38,838 nucleotides of DNA from Dehalococcoidia bacterium (GTDB lineage Bacteria > Chloroflexota > Dehalococcoidia > GIF9 > AB-539-J10), in the NCBI GenBank assembly GCA_021160725.1, contig JAGHCA010000033.1:1-38838 (forward strand). The letters are read 5' to 3'. Shown piece after piece: positions 19,287 through 27,422 of this stretch (the first letter of the stretch is position 1; the number at the start of each line of letters is the position of its first letter). The translations under genes and the position numbers were made by a program. The notes under the pieces are model-generated. The model saw only the letters and a list, made by a program, of their open reading frames with translations, made no database searches and was not told the origin of the DNA.

Positions 19287-19302
19287 CGAGGCTAAAGCCT
19301 CG
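19287..19302. repeat. intergenic palindrome CGAGGCT-AA-AGCCTCG
   Basis: A 7-bp perfect stem, extended by a short outer GTG/CAC pairing, lies between the divergent rsmG and AbrB genes. It looks like a dispersed intergenic repeat. The remainder of 19115-19413 shows no gene. Confidence 0.5.
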
Positions 19303-19413
19303 CACTACACTTACTCATAGGGACATAGCTCATCCCCATCCAACCCTGATTAACCAGACCCGGTTGTCTAATTTATCGGACAACTCCACTTTTGAACAGC
19401 TCTCCCTTTCCAT

Positions 19414-19443
19414 TTGACAAATTAGTAAGACAAATCATATAAT
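19414..19443 (+). promoter_or_regulatory. sigma-70 type promoter for the AbrB gene
   Basis: TTGACA at 19414-19419 and TATAAT at 19438-19443 are both perfect consensus hexamers, separated by 18 bp. The expected transcript start near 19450 lies about 20 nt before the Shine-Dalgarno AGAGGAG of the next gene. Confidence 0.8.
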
Positions 19444-19471
19444 TCTGATTATACTTACAGAGGAGATGACA

Positions 19472-19762
19472 ATGGAACAAATGAATATGCGCCCGATAGG
19501 CAGGTGTTTTGGCACTGCTGTGCTTGGGACTCGAGGGCAGTTGGTGATTCCCATGGAAGCCCGAAAAGAACTGGGCATAGACACTGGCGATAAACTCCTG
19601 GTTTTCGGCCATTTTAGTGGGCGTGGCCTCATCTTTATAAAAGCTGAGGCAGCAGAGGAGTTACTGAACATCATGAGCAGCCATCTTGACGAGGTTGCCA
19701 AGCTGGTCAAAGAAAGTAAAACCGCTGGTGCTGGAATAGAGGGTGAAGGCAAGGCAAGTTAA
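19472..19762 (+). CDS. AbrB/SpoVT-type DNA-binding regulator
   Basis: A 96-residue protein whose N-terminal half is the swapped-hairpin AbrB fold: GTAVLGTRGQLVIPMEARKELGIDTGDKLLVFGHFSGRGLIFIKAE. The C-terminal helix (EELLNIMSSHLDEVAKLVKESK) probably serves dimerisation. I start at ATG 19472, which lies six bases after AGGAG. The in-frame ATG at 19466 abuts the Shine-Dalgarno and is unlikely. It is preceded by a consensus promoter and followed after a short gap by efflux genes, so it may regulate them. The effector is not evident. Confidence 0.85.
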   Translation: MEQMNMRPIGRCFGTAVLGTRGQLVIPMEARKELGIDTGDKLLVFGHFSGRGLIFIKAEAAEELLNIMSSHLDEVAKLVKESKTAGAGIEGEGKAS

Positions 19763-19791
19763 TGTCCCTGCCAAAGTATATGGTGCGCTTT

Positions 19792-19822
19792 TTCACCCAA
19801 CACTATAGATTTACGCTATAAT
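19792..19822 (+). promoter_or_regulatory. possible promoter for the efflux operon
   Basis: TTCACC at 19792-19797 and a perfect TATAAT at 19817-19822 are 19 bp apart. The TATAAT overlaps an in-frame ATG at 19821 of the next gene, which argues that this ATG is not the translation start. Confidence 0.5.
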
Positions 19823-19859
19823 GAGTAGTTTATCAGAACAGAGAGGGATACACAGAAAA

Positions 19860-20945
19860 ATGAAAAGAAGGCGAATACTAATAATAACAATCTGCGTGGT
19901 TGTTATTGGTATAGTACTCAGCATCGTACTTACTAGAGGCACTAGCCCTGAAGGTCCGCTGACGACTGTTAACGTTACTCGAGGCGATATAGTGAAAACT
20001 GTTTTAGTGGACGGCAGTTTGGCAATGCCTAACAAAGCATATTTATCATTTGGTGCCACGGGCACAGTGGAAGAGATACTGGTTGCCGAAGGGAATAACG
20101 TGACAGAAGGCCAGATATTAGCCAGACTGGATGCGCCGTCTTTGGAATCAAGTGTAGAGATGGCTGAGTTGCAGGTTGAAATAGCGGAGGAACAAGTCAA
20201 AGCTGCCCGAGCACAATACGAAATCGCCCAGATTAACCTGGACGAGGGCAAAATGTCTGAAGGCATACTTGAGTTGCAAGTGGATGCAGCCAGAGCCAAG
20301 TGGAAAACAGCAAAACTGAACCTGGAAATAGCAGAACTCAGCCTGGAATCGGCGGAACTTAACCTGGAAAAAGCAGTAATAGTAGCTCCCTTCGATGGCA
20401 TAGTGGCCGATATTACCATAACTGAAGGAGAAGAAATCTCGACAGCGACATTAGCCACTCCGGCAATATCCCTGGTTGACACCAGTGAGATAGAGATGCA
20501 CGGCTTTATTGATGAAATAGATATCACCATGGTTCAGCTAGGCCAGGAAGTGAATATTATATTAGATGCCTTGCCCAAGGAGGAAGTAAAGGGCGAGGTT
20601 ACTTTTATTTCCCCAACAGGCACAATTTTAGCCGGGGTGGTATCTTACGACACCACCATATCTTTGGAAAACCCTGTTGCAGAGCTTAGAGACGGCATGA
20701 GTGCCACTGCTGAAATTATTATCGAGCGCCATGATGATGTATTGATGATACCAAACAGAGCTATTCGGGGGACCTTGGAAAACCCAAAGGTTTTAGTGCT
20801 CGTAGATGAGCAAGAGGAGGAACGGGAAATCACCTTAGGGTTAACCGACGGGATAAACACCGAGGTCCTGTCGGGACTGGAGGAAGGAGAAAAAGTGATA
20901 TTACCCGCTCCTGAAGAGCGTCAAGGTGGCTTCTTCATGATGTAA
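19860..20945 (+). CDS. HlyD/RND-type efflux adaptor (MacA-like)
   Basis: Membrane-fusion-type adaptor of 361 residues. A basic N-terminus and one transmembrane helix (RRRILIITICVVVIGIVLSIVL) are followed by a lipoyl/barrel-sandwich hybrid (GATGTVEEILVAEGNNVTEGQILARLD). A long alpha-helical hairpin (ESSVEMAELQVEIAEEQVKAARAQYEIAQ...) comes next, then VIVAPFDGIVADITITEGE, and a beta-barrel ending DVLMIPNRAIRG. I prefer ATG 19860 over 19821, because 19821 lies in a likely -10 box and would leave the helix too far inside. It forms an operon with the ATPase and permease that follow, as in MacAB-like exporters. This organism type is thought to lack an outer membrane, so the adaptor may act at the cell surface only. 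Confidence 0.9.
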   Translation: MKRRRILIITICVVVIGIVLSIVLTRGTSPEGPLTTVNVTRGDIVKTVLVDGSLAMPNKAYLSFGATGTVEEILVAEGNNVTEGQILARLDAPSLESSVEMAELQVEIAEEQVKAARAQYEIAQINLDEGKMSEGILELQVDAARAKWKTAKLNLEIAELSLESAELNLEKAVIVAPFDGIVADITITEGEEISTATLATPAISLVDTSEIEMHGFIDEIDITMVQLGQEVNIILDALPKEEVKGEVTFISPTGTILAGVVSYDTTISLENPVAELRDGMSATAEIIIERHDDVLMIPNRAIRGTLENPKVLVLVDEQEEEREITLGLTDGINTEVLSGLEEGEKVILPAPEERQGGFFMM

Positions 20946-20948
20946 TCA

Positions 20949-21611
20949 ATGATTGAACTCGAAAACATAACCAAAGTGTATAAAGCGGGGCAGACCGAGG
21001 TTCCCGCTCTGCGGGGGATTAGCTGCCGCATTGAGTCAGGAGAGATGGTATCTATCACAGGGCCTTCAGGTTCGGGGAAGTCCACCCTGATGAATATCAT
21101 CGGCTGCCTTGACAAGCCGACTTCAGGACGATACCTCCTGGATGGGATCGAGGTAAGCAAGCTTAACGATAATCAATTAGCCGAGATAAGAAATAAAAAG
21201 ATAGGCTTTGTCTTCCAAAGCTTCAACTTACTGTCCCGGACCACGGCTTTAGCCAATGTGGAACTGCCACTTATTTACAGCGGCGCCAGCAACCGACGGC
21301 AAAGAGCGTTACAGGTTCTGGAGTCCGTGGGACTAGGTCACCGGGTCAACCATAGGCCAAGCGAGCTAGCGGGAGGAGAACAGCAAAGAGTGGCTATCGC
21401 CCGAGCCTTAGTAAATAATCCCTCTCTTATTTTAGCTGATGAACCCACAGGCAACCTCGACACCAAGACCAGCCAGGAAATCATGCTAATTTTCAAGCAG
21501 TTGCATGAGCAGGGCATGACCATCGTTCTGATTACTCACGAACCAGATATTGCCGCTTATACACAGCGCACTATTAAAATTCGCGATGGCCAGATTGAAG
21601 GAGGTGTTTGA
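20949..21611 (+). CDS. ABC transporter ATP-binding protein (MacB/LolD type)
   Basis: A 220-residue ATPase subunit. Walker [10 protein letters not shown] is at 38-46, the Q-loop at FVFQSFNLL (87-95), the signature segment at [15 protein letters not shown] (140-154), Walker [13 protein letters not shown] (160-171) and the switch His in LITHEP. The signature has LAGGE in place of the usual LSGGQ. The sequence groups with the MacB/LolD/FtsE class that powers mechanotransmission-type permeases. It begins 3 bp after the adaptor stop. The permease gene follows after a 101-bp gap filled by a structured repeat. Confidence 0.93.
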   Translation: MIELENITKVYKAGQTEVPALRGISCRIESGEMVSITGPSGSGKSTLMNIIGCLDKPTSGRYLLDGIEVSKLNDNQLAEIRNKKIGFVFQSFNLLSRTTALANVELPLIYSGASNRRQRALQVLESVGLGHRVNHRPSELAGGEQQRVAIARALVNNPSLILADEPTGNLDTKTSQEIMLIFKQLHEQGMTIVLITHEPDIAAYTQRTIKIRDGQIEGGV

Positions 21612-21623
21612 CAGTTCACTTGC

Positions 21624-21683
21624 CATTCTGAGCATAGCGAAGAATCTAGACTCTTCACCCCGATGAAATCGGGGCTCAGGGTG
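21624..21683. repeat. multi-hairpin intergenic repeat inside the efflux operon
   Basis: An outer stem pairs CATTCTGAGC (21624-21633) with GCTCAGGGTG (21674-21683), including two G-U pairs. Inside are a GAAGA/TCTTC hairpin and a perfect CCCCGAT-GAA-ATCGGGG hairpin (21658-21674). The sequence looks like a mobile intergenic palindrome. It sits between two genes that must be co-expressed and could act as a transcript processing site. Confidence 0.65.
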
Positions 21684-21712
21684 ACACTTAAATTTCTAGT
21701 AGAGGCATCGGA

Positions 21713-22948
21713 ATGAAACTCTGGGATTGTTTCTCTACAGCGCTACGGGCTTTGCTTGGTAACAAGCTAAGGTCAGTTTTGACCATGCTGGGCATCCTGA
21801 TTGGTGTGGCTGCAGTTATTTCTGTGTTATCCTTAGGAAGTGCGCAGGCGGCTATAGTAGAGGAATCTTTTGCCACCCTGGGGTCTAACCTGATATACGT
21901 CACACCTCGAGAACTCGGCATGAGTGGAGTTGGAGCTCAGTCAACGCTGACTTTGAAAGATGCGCAGGCGATTGCCCAGAGCGCCCCTTCTGTAGAAGAT
22001 GTGTCGCCAATGGCACAGACTTATGCCCAGGTTGTAGCTGGCGGAGAGAGCCTTAGCAACACAATTATTGCCGGGGTGGCTCCACAAGCCGAATGGGTGG
22101 ACAATTATGCCGTGGCACAGGGCAGCTTCATAACCGACTTCGATTATAGAGCAAGGTCAAGGGTAGCCGTCCTAGGGAGCGAAGTAGCCAAGACCCTTTT
22201 TGGTGAGATGGACCCTACTGGCCAGAGCTTGAGGATTGGTGGGCGCCAATTCCAGGTCAGCGGTGTACTGGAAAGCCGGGGGATGGGATTTGGACTTGAA
22301 GACATGAGAGTCTATATTCCTTTATCTACCTTCTATACCACTCTGGCAACATCACAGGTGGGCAGCCGCGGAAACAGTGTTAACATAATCAGCGTTCAGG
22401 TAAAGAGCAGCGACATGCTGGAGTCTGCCGAGCAGGAGATCACTGCTATTTTGCGGGATACCCACAACATCAGAGAGGGAGAAGACGATGACTTCAGAGT
22501 TCTCAACGTGGCGTCTGTGGCAGACCAGGTTACCCAGGTGCTGGGAATACTCCAGCTCGCCCTTGCCGGCATAGCTGGTATATCCTTGCTTGTCGGCGGC
22601 ATCGGGATTATGAATATCATGTTAGTCTCGGTGACCGAGCGTATCAGGGAAATCGGTCTGCGCAAGGCGATAGGAGCAAAGCGTCGAGATATTATGATTC
22701 AATTCCTCATTGAAGCTGCTACGCTGGGGCTCTGTGGCGGCGCTCTGGGGATAGGGCTGGGGTGGATTATAGTTATAATCATGTCCAACATAGCGACAAA
22801 TCTTGGCTTCTCCTTTACCGCTACGCTTTCCGGCGATGCTATTGCCCTGGCAGTAGGTGTAGCAATTTTTATCGGGCTTGTTTCTGGATTGTACCCAGCC
22901 ATTCGGGCGGCGAGACTGGACCCTATCGAATCCCTGCGTCACGAATAA
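21713..22948 (+). CDS. MacB-like ABC transporter permease
   Basis: A 411-residue permease of the MacB/FtsX superfamily. An N-terminal helix (about residues 20-45, SVLTMLGILIGVAAVISVLSLG) is followed by a large extracellular MacB periplasmic-core domain (about 46-285). Three C-terminal helices follow, with the FtsX-domain sequence MNIMLVSVTERIREIGLRKAIGAKRRDI. The C-terminus PAIRAARLDPIESLRHE is the usual family ending. Together with the adaptor and ATPase it forms a tripartite exporter of unknown substrate, such as peptides, macrolides or lipids. It ends 1 bp before the stop of folE on the opposite strand. Confidence 0.93.
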   Translation: MKLWDCFSTALRALLGNKLRSVLTMLGILIGVAAVISVLSLGSAQAAIVEESFATLGSNLIYVTPRELGMSGVGAQSTLTLKDAQAIAQSAPSVEDVSPMAQTYAQVVAGGESLSNTIIAGVAPQAEWVDNYAVAQGSFITDFDYRARSRVAVLGSEVAKTLFGEMDPTGQSLRIGGRQFQVSGVLESRGMGFGLEDMRVYIPLSTFYTTLATSQVGSRGNSVNIISVQVKSSDMLESAEQEITAILRDTHNIREGEDDDFRVLNVASVADQVTQVLGILQLALAGIAGISLLVGGIGIMNIMLVSVTERIREIGLRKAIGAKRRDIMIQFLIEAATLGLCGGALGIGLGWIIVIIMSNIATNLGFSFTATLSGDAIALAVGVAIFIGLVSGLYPAIRAARLDPIESLRHE

Positions 22949-22949
22949 A

Positions 22950-23516
22950 CTATTTACCTTGAATCAAAGACAAAAACTCACTGCGCGTTGCTACCTTGCT
23001 GCGGAAATTTCCCCTCACCGACGAGGTTATCACAGTTGTTCCCGGCTTTTTTATCCCGCGCATAACCATGCATAAGTGTTCTGCCTGAATGACTACAGCT
23101 ACTCCTTCGGGTTGCAGTGCTTCAAAGATGGCATCAGCAATTTGCTGGGTCATCCTTTCTTGAAGCTGAGGTCGTCTGGCACAGATTTCTACTACCCTGG
23201 CCAGCTTGCTTACCCCTACCACTCTACCACCACGACTGGGAATATAGCCAACATGGGCTACGCCATAAAATGGGAGGAGATGGTGTTCACACATGGAATA
23301 GAAGGGAATATCCCTCAGAATCACCATCTCTTCATATCCTTCCCCAAAGTCCACCGCTAGCTCAGCTTTAGGGTCGGCATCCAAGCCGGAAAAGAGCTCG
23401 GCATACATTTCAGCCACCCTCCTTGGCGTATCCTTTACACCCTCCCTGCGAGGATCCTCACCAATAGCTTCAATCATGGAGAACATTGCCTTTTTGATTT
23501 TATCTTGATTAACCAT
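22950..23516 (-). CDS. folE: GTP cyclohydrolase I
   Basis: Converts GTP to 7,8-dihydroneopterin triphosphate, the first step towards folates and other pterins. The protein is 188 residues. The zinc ligands are present as Cys76 and His79 in [12 protein letters not shown], and Cys149 in [30 protein letters not shown] and [20 protein letters not shown] are family signatures. A C-terminal VRGNF segment is also present. It converges with the efflux permease with only a single base between the stop codons. It follows the thrC-side cluster on the minus strand but reads away from it after a small hairpin. Confidence 0.96.
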   Translation of the reverse strand: MVNQDKIKKAMFSMIEAIGEDPRREGVKDTPRRVAEMYAELFSGLDADPKAELAVDFGEGYEEMVILRDIPFYSMCEHHLLPFYGVAHVGYIPSRGGRVVGVSKLARVVEICARRPQLQERMTQQIADAIFEALQPEGVAVVIQAEHLCMVMRGIKKPGTTVITSSVRGNFRSKVATRSEFLSLIQGK

Positions 23517-23535
23517 CTAATTTCCTTCGCTTAGA

Positions 23536-23554
23536 CAGCCTCCTCGGGAGGCTG
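23536..23554. repeat. hairpin CAGCCTCC-TCG-GGAGGCTG
   Basis: A perfect 8-bp stem with a 3-nt loop lies between thrC and folE, both on the minus strand. No clear T-run follows on that strand, so it is more likely a repeat or processing site than a strong terminator. Confidence 0.5.
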
Positions 23555-23562
23555 AGACTTCG

Positions 23563-24606
23563 CTACATCAAAACTTCTTCCACGGCTGCCAGTTCAGCGG
23601 GAAGCTCCATCGGTGCCCGAGCATATCTTGCTGGCACAGCGGGGTCCTTGAGCCCAGTGCCAGTGACTATGCAAATTACACGCTTGTCGGAGAAGTTCCC
23701 CTCTTTGGACAACTTAATCAGCCCTGCTAAGGAGGCTCCTGAAGCTGGCTCGCCAAAGATGCCTTCTTTGACTGCCATCAATCTGTAGGCATCCATAATC
23801 TCATCATCAGTAACACAGTCAATGATACCTCCCGACTCATCTCGAGCAGCTACTGCTTTCTGCCAGCTAGCGGGATTGCCAATGCGAATAGCTGTGGCAA
23901 TAGTCTTAGGTCTTCTGACAATCTTGTCTAACACTATGGGGGCAGCACCCGCGGCCTGAAAGCCCATCATTCTAGGAGTGTGGCTGGCCCTGCCCGCACG
24001 AAGGTATTCCACGAACCCTTTCCAATAAGCAGTAATATTTCCGGCATTGCCCACAGGAATAAAGAGATAATCGGGAGCGTCTCCCAAGTTATCTATAATT
24101 TCAAAAGCTGCTGTTTTCTGACCTTCGATGCGATCAGGATTTAATGAGTTTACCAAGGTAATTGGGTATTTCTGGGTCAGTGCACGCACTATTTGAAGCG
24201 CCTGGTCGAAATTACCCCTTATGCCTATAATTTGAGCGTCGTAAACAAGGGCCTGGGCTAGCTTTCCCATGGCTATCTTCCCTTTTGGAATGATGACGAT
24301 GGTTTTGAGTCCGAATCTAGCGCCATAGGCAGCTGCCGAAGCACTGGTGTTGCCTGTGGAGGCACAAATGATACTCTGGCTGCCCTTTTCAACCGCCTTA
24401 GCCACCGCTACTACCATGCCCCGATCTTTAAAAGAGCCGGTGGGGTTACAGCCCTCGAGCTTAAAATAAAGTTCACCACAGCCGAGCTCTTTCTCCAGAG
24501 TTCGTGCCCTCACCAAAGGAGTATCCCCTTCCCCTAACGTAATCAAAGGCGTAGCCGGGGTGACTGGCAAGAAATCATGATACCTATTTAAGACGCCTTG
24601 CTTCAT
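23563..24606 (-). CDS. thrC: threonine synthase
   Basis: A pyridoxal-phosphate enzyme converting O-phosphohomoserine to threonine. The protein is 347 residues, the short class typical of many bacteria and archaea. PLP-binding Lys60 lies in [32 protein letters not shown] and [15 protein letters not shown] are typical phosphate-binding and substrate motifs. [14 protein letters not shown] and [11 protein letters not shown] complete the signature. The ATG overlaps the hom stop by 4 bp (ATGA). It uses PLP, which the PdxS encoded at 15562-16443 helps make. Confidence 0.96.
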   Translation of the reverse strand: MKQGVLNRYHDFLPVTPATPLITLGEGDTPLVRARTLEKELGCGELYFKLEGCNPTGSFKDRGMVVAVAKAVEKGSQSIICASTGNTSASAAAYGARFGLKTIVIIPKGKIAMGKLAQALVYDAQIIGIRGNFDQALQIVRALTQKYPITLVNSLNPDRIEGQKTAAFEIIDNLGDAPDYLFIPVGNAGNITAYWKGFVEYLRAGRASHTPRMMGFQAAGAAPIVLDKIVRRPKTIATAIRIGNPASWQKAVAARDESGGIIDCVTDDEIMDAYRLMAVKEGIFGEPASGASLAGLIKLSKEGNFSDKRVICIVTGTGLKDPAVPARYARAPMELPAELAAVEEVLM

Positions 24607-25895
24607 GTCTCAACTCTGATAAAGTTGCTAACCTCGTTAACCACAGTTAGCTGTCTTAATTGCTTAAGGGCTTTTTGCATCCCTTCTTCCTCTGCCGGAT
24701 AGGTCATAATGACGATTATGGCGGTTTGTGCTGCCGGATCGCTTTCTTTCTGGATTACGGACGAAATGCTTATAGAATTGTCGCCCAGCACTTTGGAGAT
24801 TTGAGCCAAAACACCGGGGCGGTCAGGCGCATTCAGCCTGAGATAATACCGTGTCTTTAACTCGGACATGGGCTTAACAGTTGCTCGCCGGTCTAATTTT
24901 AGGTCAGGAACATTATTGGCGCCGCGATAGATATTTCTGGCTATCGCCAACACATCACCTATAACAGCACTGGAGGCTCTGAGAGCTCCAGCCCCCTCCC
25001 CATAAAAGACTAGTTTGCCAGCTAAGTCAGTTTCTACTTCGACAGCATTGTAAACATCATTTACTTCAGCTAACTGAGAATCCCGGGGGATAAAAGCAGG
25101 ATGAACCCTCATCTCCACTTTGTCGTCATCTCTCTTAGCAATGGCTAGAAGTTTTATGGCATAGCCAAATTCTCTGGCATAAAGAAAATCTCGAGCAGCA
25201 ATATTTGCTATTCCTTCACAGTACACATCTTGTGGGACAAATTTAGCTCGAAAGGCAAGGTTGGATAAGATAACCAGTTTATAAGAAGCATCTATCCCCT
25301 CTATATCATTAGTTGGATCGGCTTCGGCATAACCTAATTTCTGGGCTTGTTTTAAGGTTGAAGCAAAATCCAGCCCCTCTTGTGACATTCGAGACAGAAT
25401 ATAATTAGTAGTGCCATTAAGTATGGCACGGATGGACGAGATTTTATTGGCTGCTAAGTCTTGCTGGAAAGAGGAGATAAGTGGTATGCCGCTGCCCACG
25501 CTGGCCTCATAGCGAAGGTCAGTATTGTATTTCCTGGACAGAGACAATAGCTCGTATCCATGTTTAGCTATTACCTCCTTATTGGCTGTAACTACATGCC
25601 TTCCGTTAGAGATAGCCTGTTCTATATATTCTCTGGCCGGATGCTCACCGCCAATAAGTTCGATTACTATATCAACATCAGGATGAGCAAGGATTTCTTC
25701 AGAGTGGGTAGTCAACAGGTTAGGACTAATCCCTACTGAACGCCGTTTATTCACATCGCGCACCAGTACTTTTTTCAAAACTAGAGGAAGTCCCGCTTGC
25801 TCAGCCAAGCTGTCTGCCTTGGTTGCCAAGACTTCAGCCACACCACAACCGACAACGCCCAGGCCCAGCAACCCGACGCCAATATCCTTCTTCAT
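24603..25895 (-). CDS. hom: homoserine dehydrogenase with ACT domain
   Basis: Reduces aspartate semialdehyde to homoserine. The protein is 430 residues. An N-terminal Rossmann fold begins [30 protein letters not shown] and [10 protein letters not shown] are in the catalytic part. [13 protein letters not shown] and [32 protein letters not shown] form the family signature. The C-terminal ACT domain (about 350-427: [33 protein letters not shown]) suggests feedback control by threonine. It is followed directly by thrC with a 4-bp overlap and preceded at 7 bp by the foldase gene, so the three probably form one unit. Confidence 0.96.
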   Translation of the reverse strand: MKKDIGVGLLGLGVVGCGVAEVLATKADSLAEQAGLPLVLKKVLVRDVNKRRSVGISPNLLTTHSEEILAHPDVDIVIELIGGEHPAREYIEQAISNGRHVVTANKEVIAKHGYELLSLSRKYNTDLRYEASVGSGIPLISSFQQDLAANKISSIRAILNGTTNYILSRMSQEGLDFASTLKQAQKLGYAEADPTNDIEGIDASYKLVILSNLAFRAKFVPQDVYCEGIANIAARDFLYAREFGYAIKLLAIAKRDDDKVEMRVHPAFIPRDSQLAEVNDVYNAVEVETDLAGKLVFYGEGAGALRASSAVIGDVLAIARNIYRGANNVPDLKLDRRATVKPMSELKTRYYLRLNAPDRPGVLAQISKVLGDNSISISSVIQKESDPAAQTAIIVIMTYPAEEEGMQKALKQLRQLTVVNEVSNFIRVET

Positions 25896-25902
25896 TGTGG
25901 CT

Positions 25903-27156
25903 TTACCTTCCCTCCAGAACCTTATCTACAGCCCATGCTTTCTTTTCTTTATTCAGCAAATTTTCAATTGTGCTGTTCTCCTTCAATTCCCCAAACCAAT
26001 CATTCATGTGCTTGCCTACCAGCCCTTCCCTGCCATTCGGTGTGAGCTCATGCTCACCCCTTTCTATGACCTTAACCAGCCAATAGCCTCCAGTGGTTTG
26101 GACCGATTCATCTTTAACTGGCTCGCTTACCACATTGGGAGTAATATTGAAGGCAACTTGGTCAAAGGCAGTACTGCCCATATCTCCTTGTTTTAATCCG
26201 GCAAGCTCGCCTCCCTTGATTTTGCTTTCGTGCTGAGAATAATTCATAGCTAGGGCACTGAAATTGCCGCCAGATGCTAATTGAGCTTTAACCTGCTCTG
26301 CTTCGGTTTCGCTGCCCAGCAGCATAACCAGAGCATCTATCTCCTCATCATGTTTATCAGTAACCTTTATAAGCCAATAACCGACGTTTTTAGTTGCTGT
26401 TTCATCATAAATAGGCTCGCTTATCTCGCCCGGTGTGATATTGAAAGCGGCATCGGCAATCAAGGTGCTGGGCATTATCTCCCTGGGCAGCCAACCCAAA
26501 TCCCCTTCAATCGCAGGATTGCAGGAAAACTCCTCAACCAAAGCGGTGAAGTTATCGCTGACTTCAATTTTGGCTATCGCTTCATCCGCTACCTCTTGGC
26601 TCTCTACAAGCATTACTTGTACGTGAGCCTGCTCCATTGTGGCATTCAGCCCGGAACTAAAATGTTCTTCAAGCTTTTCCAACAATAAGGCACTACGAAC
26701 TATCTCTCGATATGCCTCATTATCAGGCCACCCAGTTTCCCTGAGCCTTGCGTCTATCTCCTCAGGAGCAACTTCGATGCTCAGATTATTAGCGCCCTGC
26801 CTTAACAATTCAGCCTCGATAATATACTTGGCCACCATATCAGCAACATAATCGCCCATATTCTGGATAAGCTCGAGTTCCACGCCCGTAGCTTTGGTGT
26901 AAGCATCAAACATCTTCACGTAGTATTCCATAGTAAAATCGACTCCGTTTACCTCAATCACAACCTCACGCCAGGCTCCAGCTCTAGCCTTATAGTCCTG
27001 ATAATATCCATATCCCACCCAGCTCAAAATGCCAGCCAGAAAAACAACAGCAGCAATTATCACAATACGGCGTATTTTCATCTGGCGCTGCCATTTAGAG
27101 AGTTGCCGCTTAGTAGGGGCTGGCTTTGGTATAGCTTTTTTCTGTTTCTTAGACAA
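25903..27156 (-). CDS. membrane-anchored parvulin-type peptidyl-prolyl isomerase (SurA/PrsA-like)
   Basis: A 417-residue protein. The Lys-rich cytoplasmic start is followed by a transmembrane anchor (about 31-52, IVIIAAVVFLAGILSWVGYGYY), with no lipobox. An N-terminal SurA-like helical domain covers about 65-170. Two rotamase-like repeats follow: about 178-268 (QVMLVESQEVADEAIAKI ... ALVEEFSCNPAIEGDLGWLPREIM) and about 280-375 (LVMLLGSETEAEQVKAQL ... GGELAGLKQGDM). It should help fold exported proteins on the outer face of the membrane. The gene lies upstream of hom in the same direction. The tRNA-Pro gene lies divergently behind it. Confidence 0.88.
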   Translation of the reverse strand: MSKKQKKAIPKPAPTKRQLSKWQRQMKIRRIVIIAAVVFLAGILSWVGYGYYQDYKARAGAWREVVIEVNGVDFTMEYYVKMFDAYTKATGVELELIQNMGDYVADMVAKYIIEAELLRQGANNLSIEVAPEEIDARLRETGWPDNEAYREIVRSALLLEKLEEHFSSGLNATMEQAHVQVMLVESQEVADEAIAKIEVSDNFTALVEEFSCNPAIEGDLGWLPREIMPSTLIADAAFNITPGEISEPIYDETATKNVGYWLIKVTDKHDEEIDALVMLLGSETEAEQVKAQLASGGNFSALAMNYSQHESKIKGGELAGLKQGDMGSTAFDQVAFNITPNVVSEPVKDESVQTTGGYWLVKVIERGEHELTPNGREGLVGKHMNDWFGELKENSTIENLLNKEKKAWAVDKVLEGR

Positions 27157-27230
27157 GAATCACAACCTGCTAATCTGGCACTTTTTTTGCTATGATAACT
27201 ATGATAACATAATTATGTCAGCCGTGGCGA

Positions 27231-27304
27231 CGGGGTGTAGCGCAGCCTGGTAGCGCACCTGAATGGGGTTCAGGTGGTCGGAGGTTCAAATCCTCTCACC
27301 CCGA
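27231..27304 (+). tRNA. tRNA-Pro (GGG)
   Basis: A 74-nt cloverleaf. The acceptor stem CGGGGTG pairs with CACCCCG, with discriminator A. The anticodon stem CCTGA/TCAGG encloses loop ATGGGGT, giving anticodon GGG, and the T-arm contains GGTTCAAATCC. CCA is not encoded. An integrase gene lies 118 bp downstream, so this tRNA is the likely integration target of the island that follows. Confidence 0.95.
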
Positions 27305-27322
27305 CTTTGAATAGGAAGTAAA

Positions 27323-27386
27323 GTGGTCAGACCACCTGAGTCGCCGAAAAAAATAAAGGTGGCTAAATATGGTCTAGACCACCTGA
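27323..27386. repeat. paired palindromic repeats related to the tRNA-Pro anticodon arm (candidate att region)
   Basis: Two copies begin at 27324 and 27370. Each has the form TGGTC, a 1-2 base spacer, then GACCACCTGA, with similar flanks (TCG and a run of A). Each contains a dyad: GTGGTC-A-GACCAC at 27323-27335 and GGTCTAGACC at 27371-27380. The 10-mer GACCACCTGA is the exact reverse complement of tRNA positions 27270-27279. They lie between the tRNA and the integrase gene, where recombinase-binding sites are expected. Confidence 0.55.
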
Positions 27387-27400
27387 ATCGGTAGAAAATG

Positions 27401-27413
27401 AGGCGGGTCCGCA
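27401..27413. repeat. left copy of 13-bp inverted repeat flanking the integrase module
   Basis: AGGCGGGTCCGCA lies 9 bp before the integrase ATG. Its exact inverse is at 29509-29521, just past the end of the KGG gene. The core GCGG-GT-CCGC is itself a dyad. Confidence 0.6.
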
Positions 27414-27422
27414 AAATGAATA

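Noticed and set aside
19821-19859. ATG 19821 as start of the efflux adaptor
   Set aside because: It overlaps a perfect TATAAT and would put 13 extra residues before the basic start of the membrane helix.
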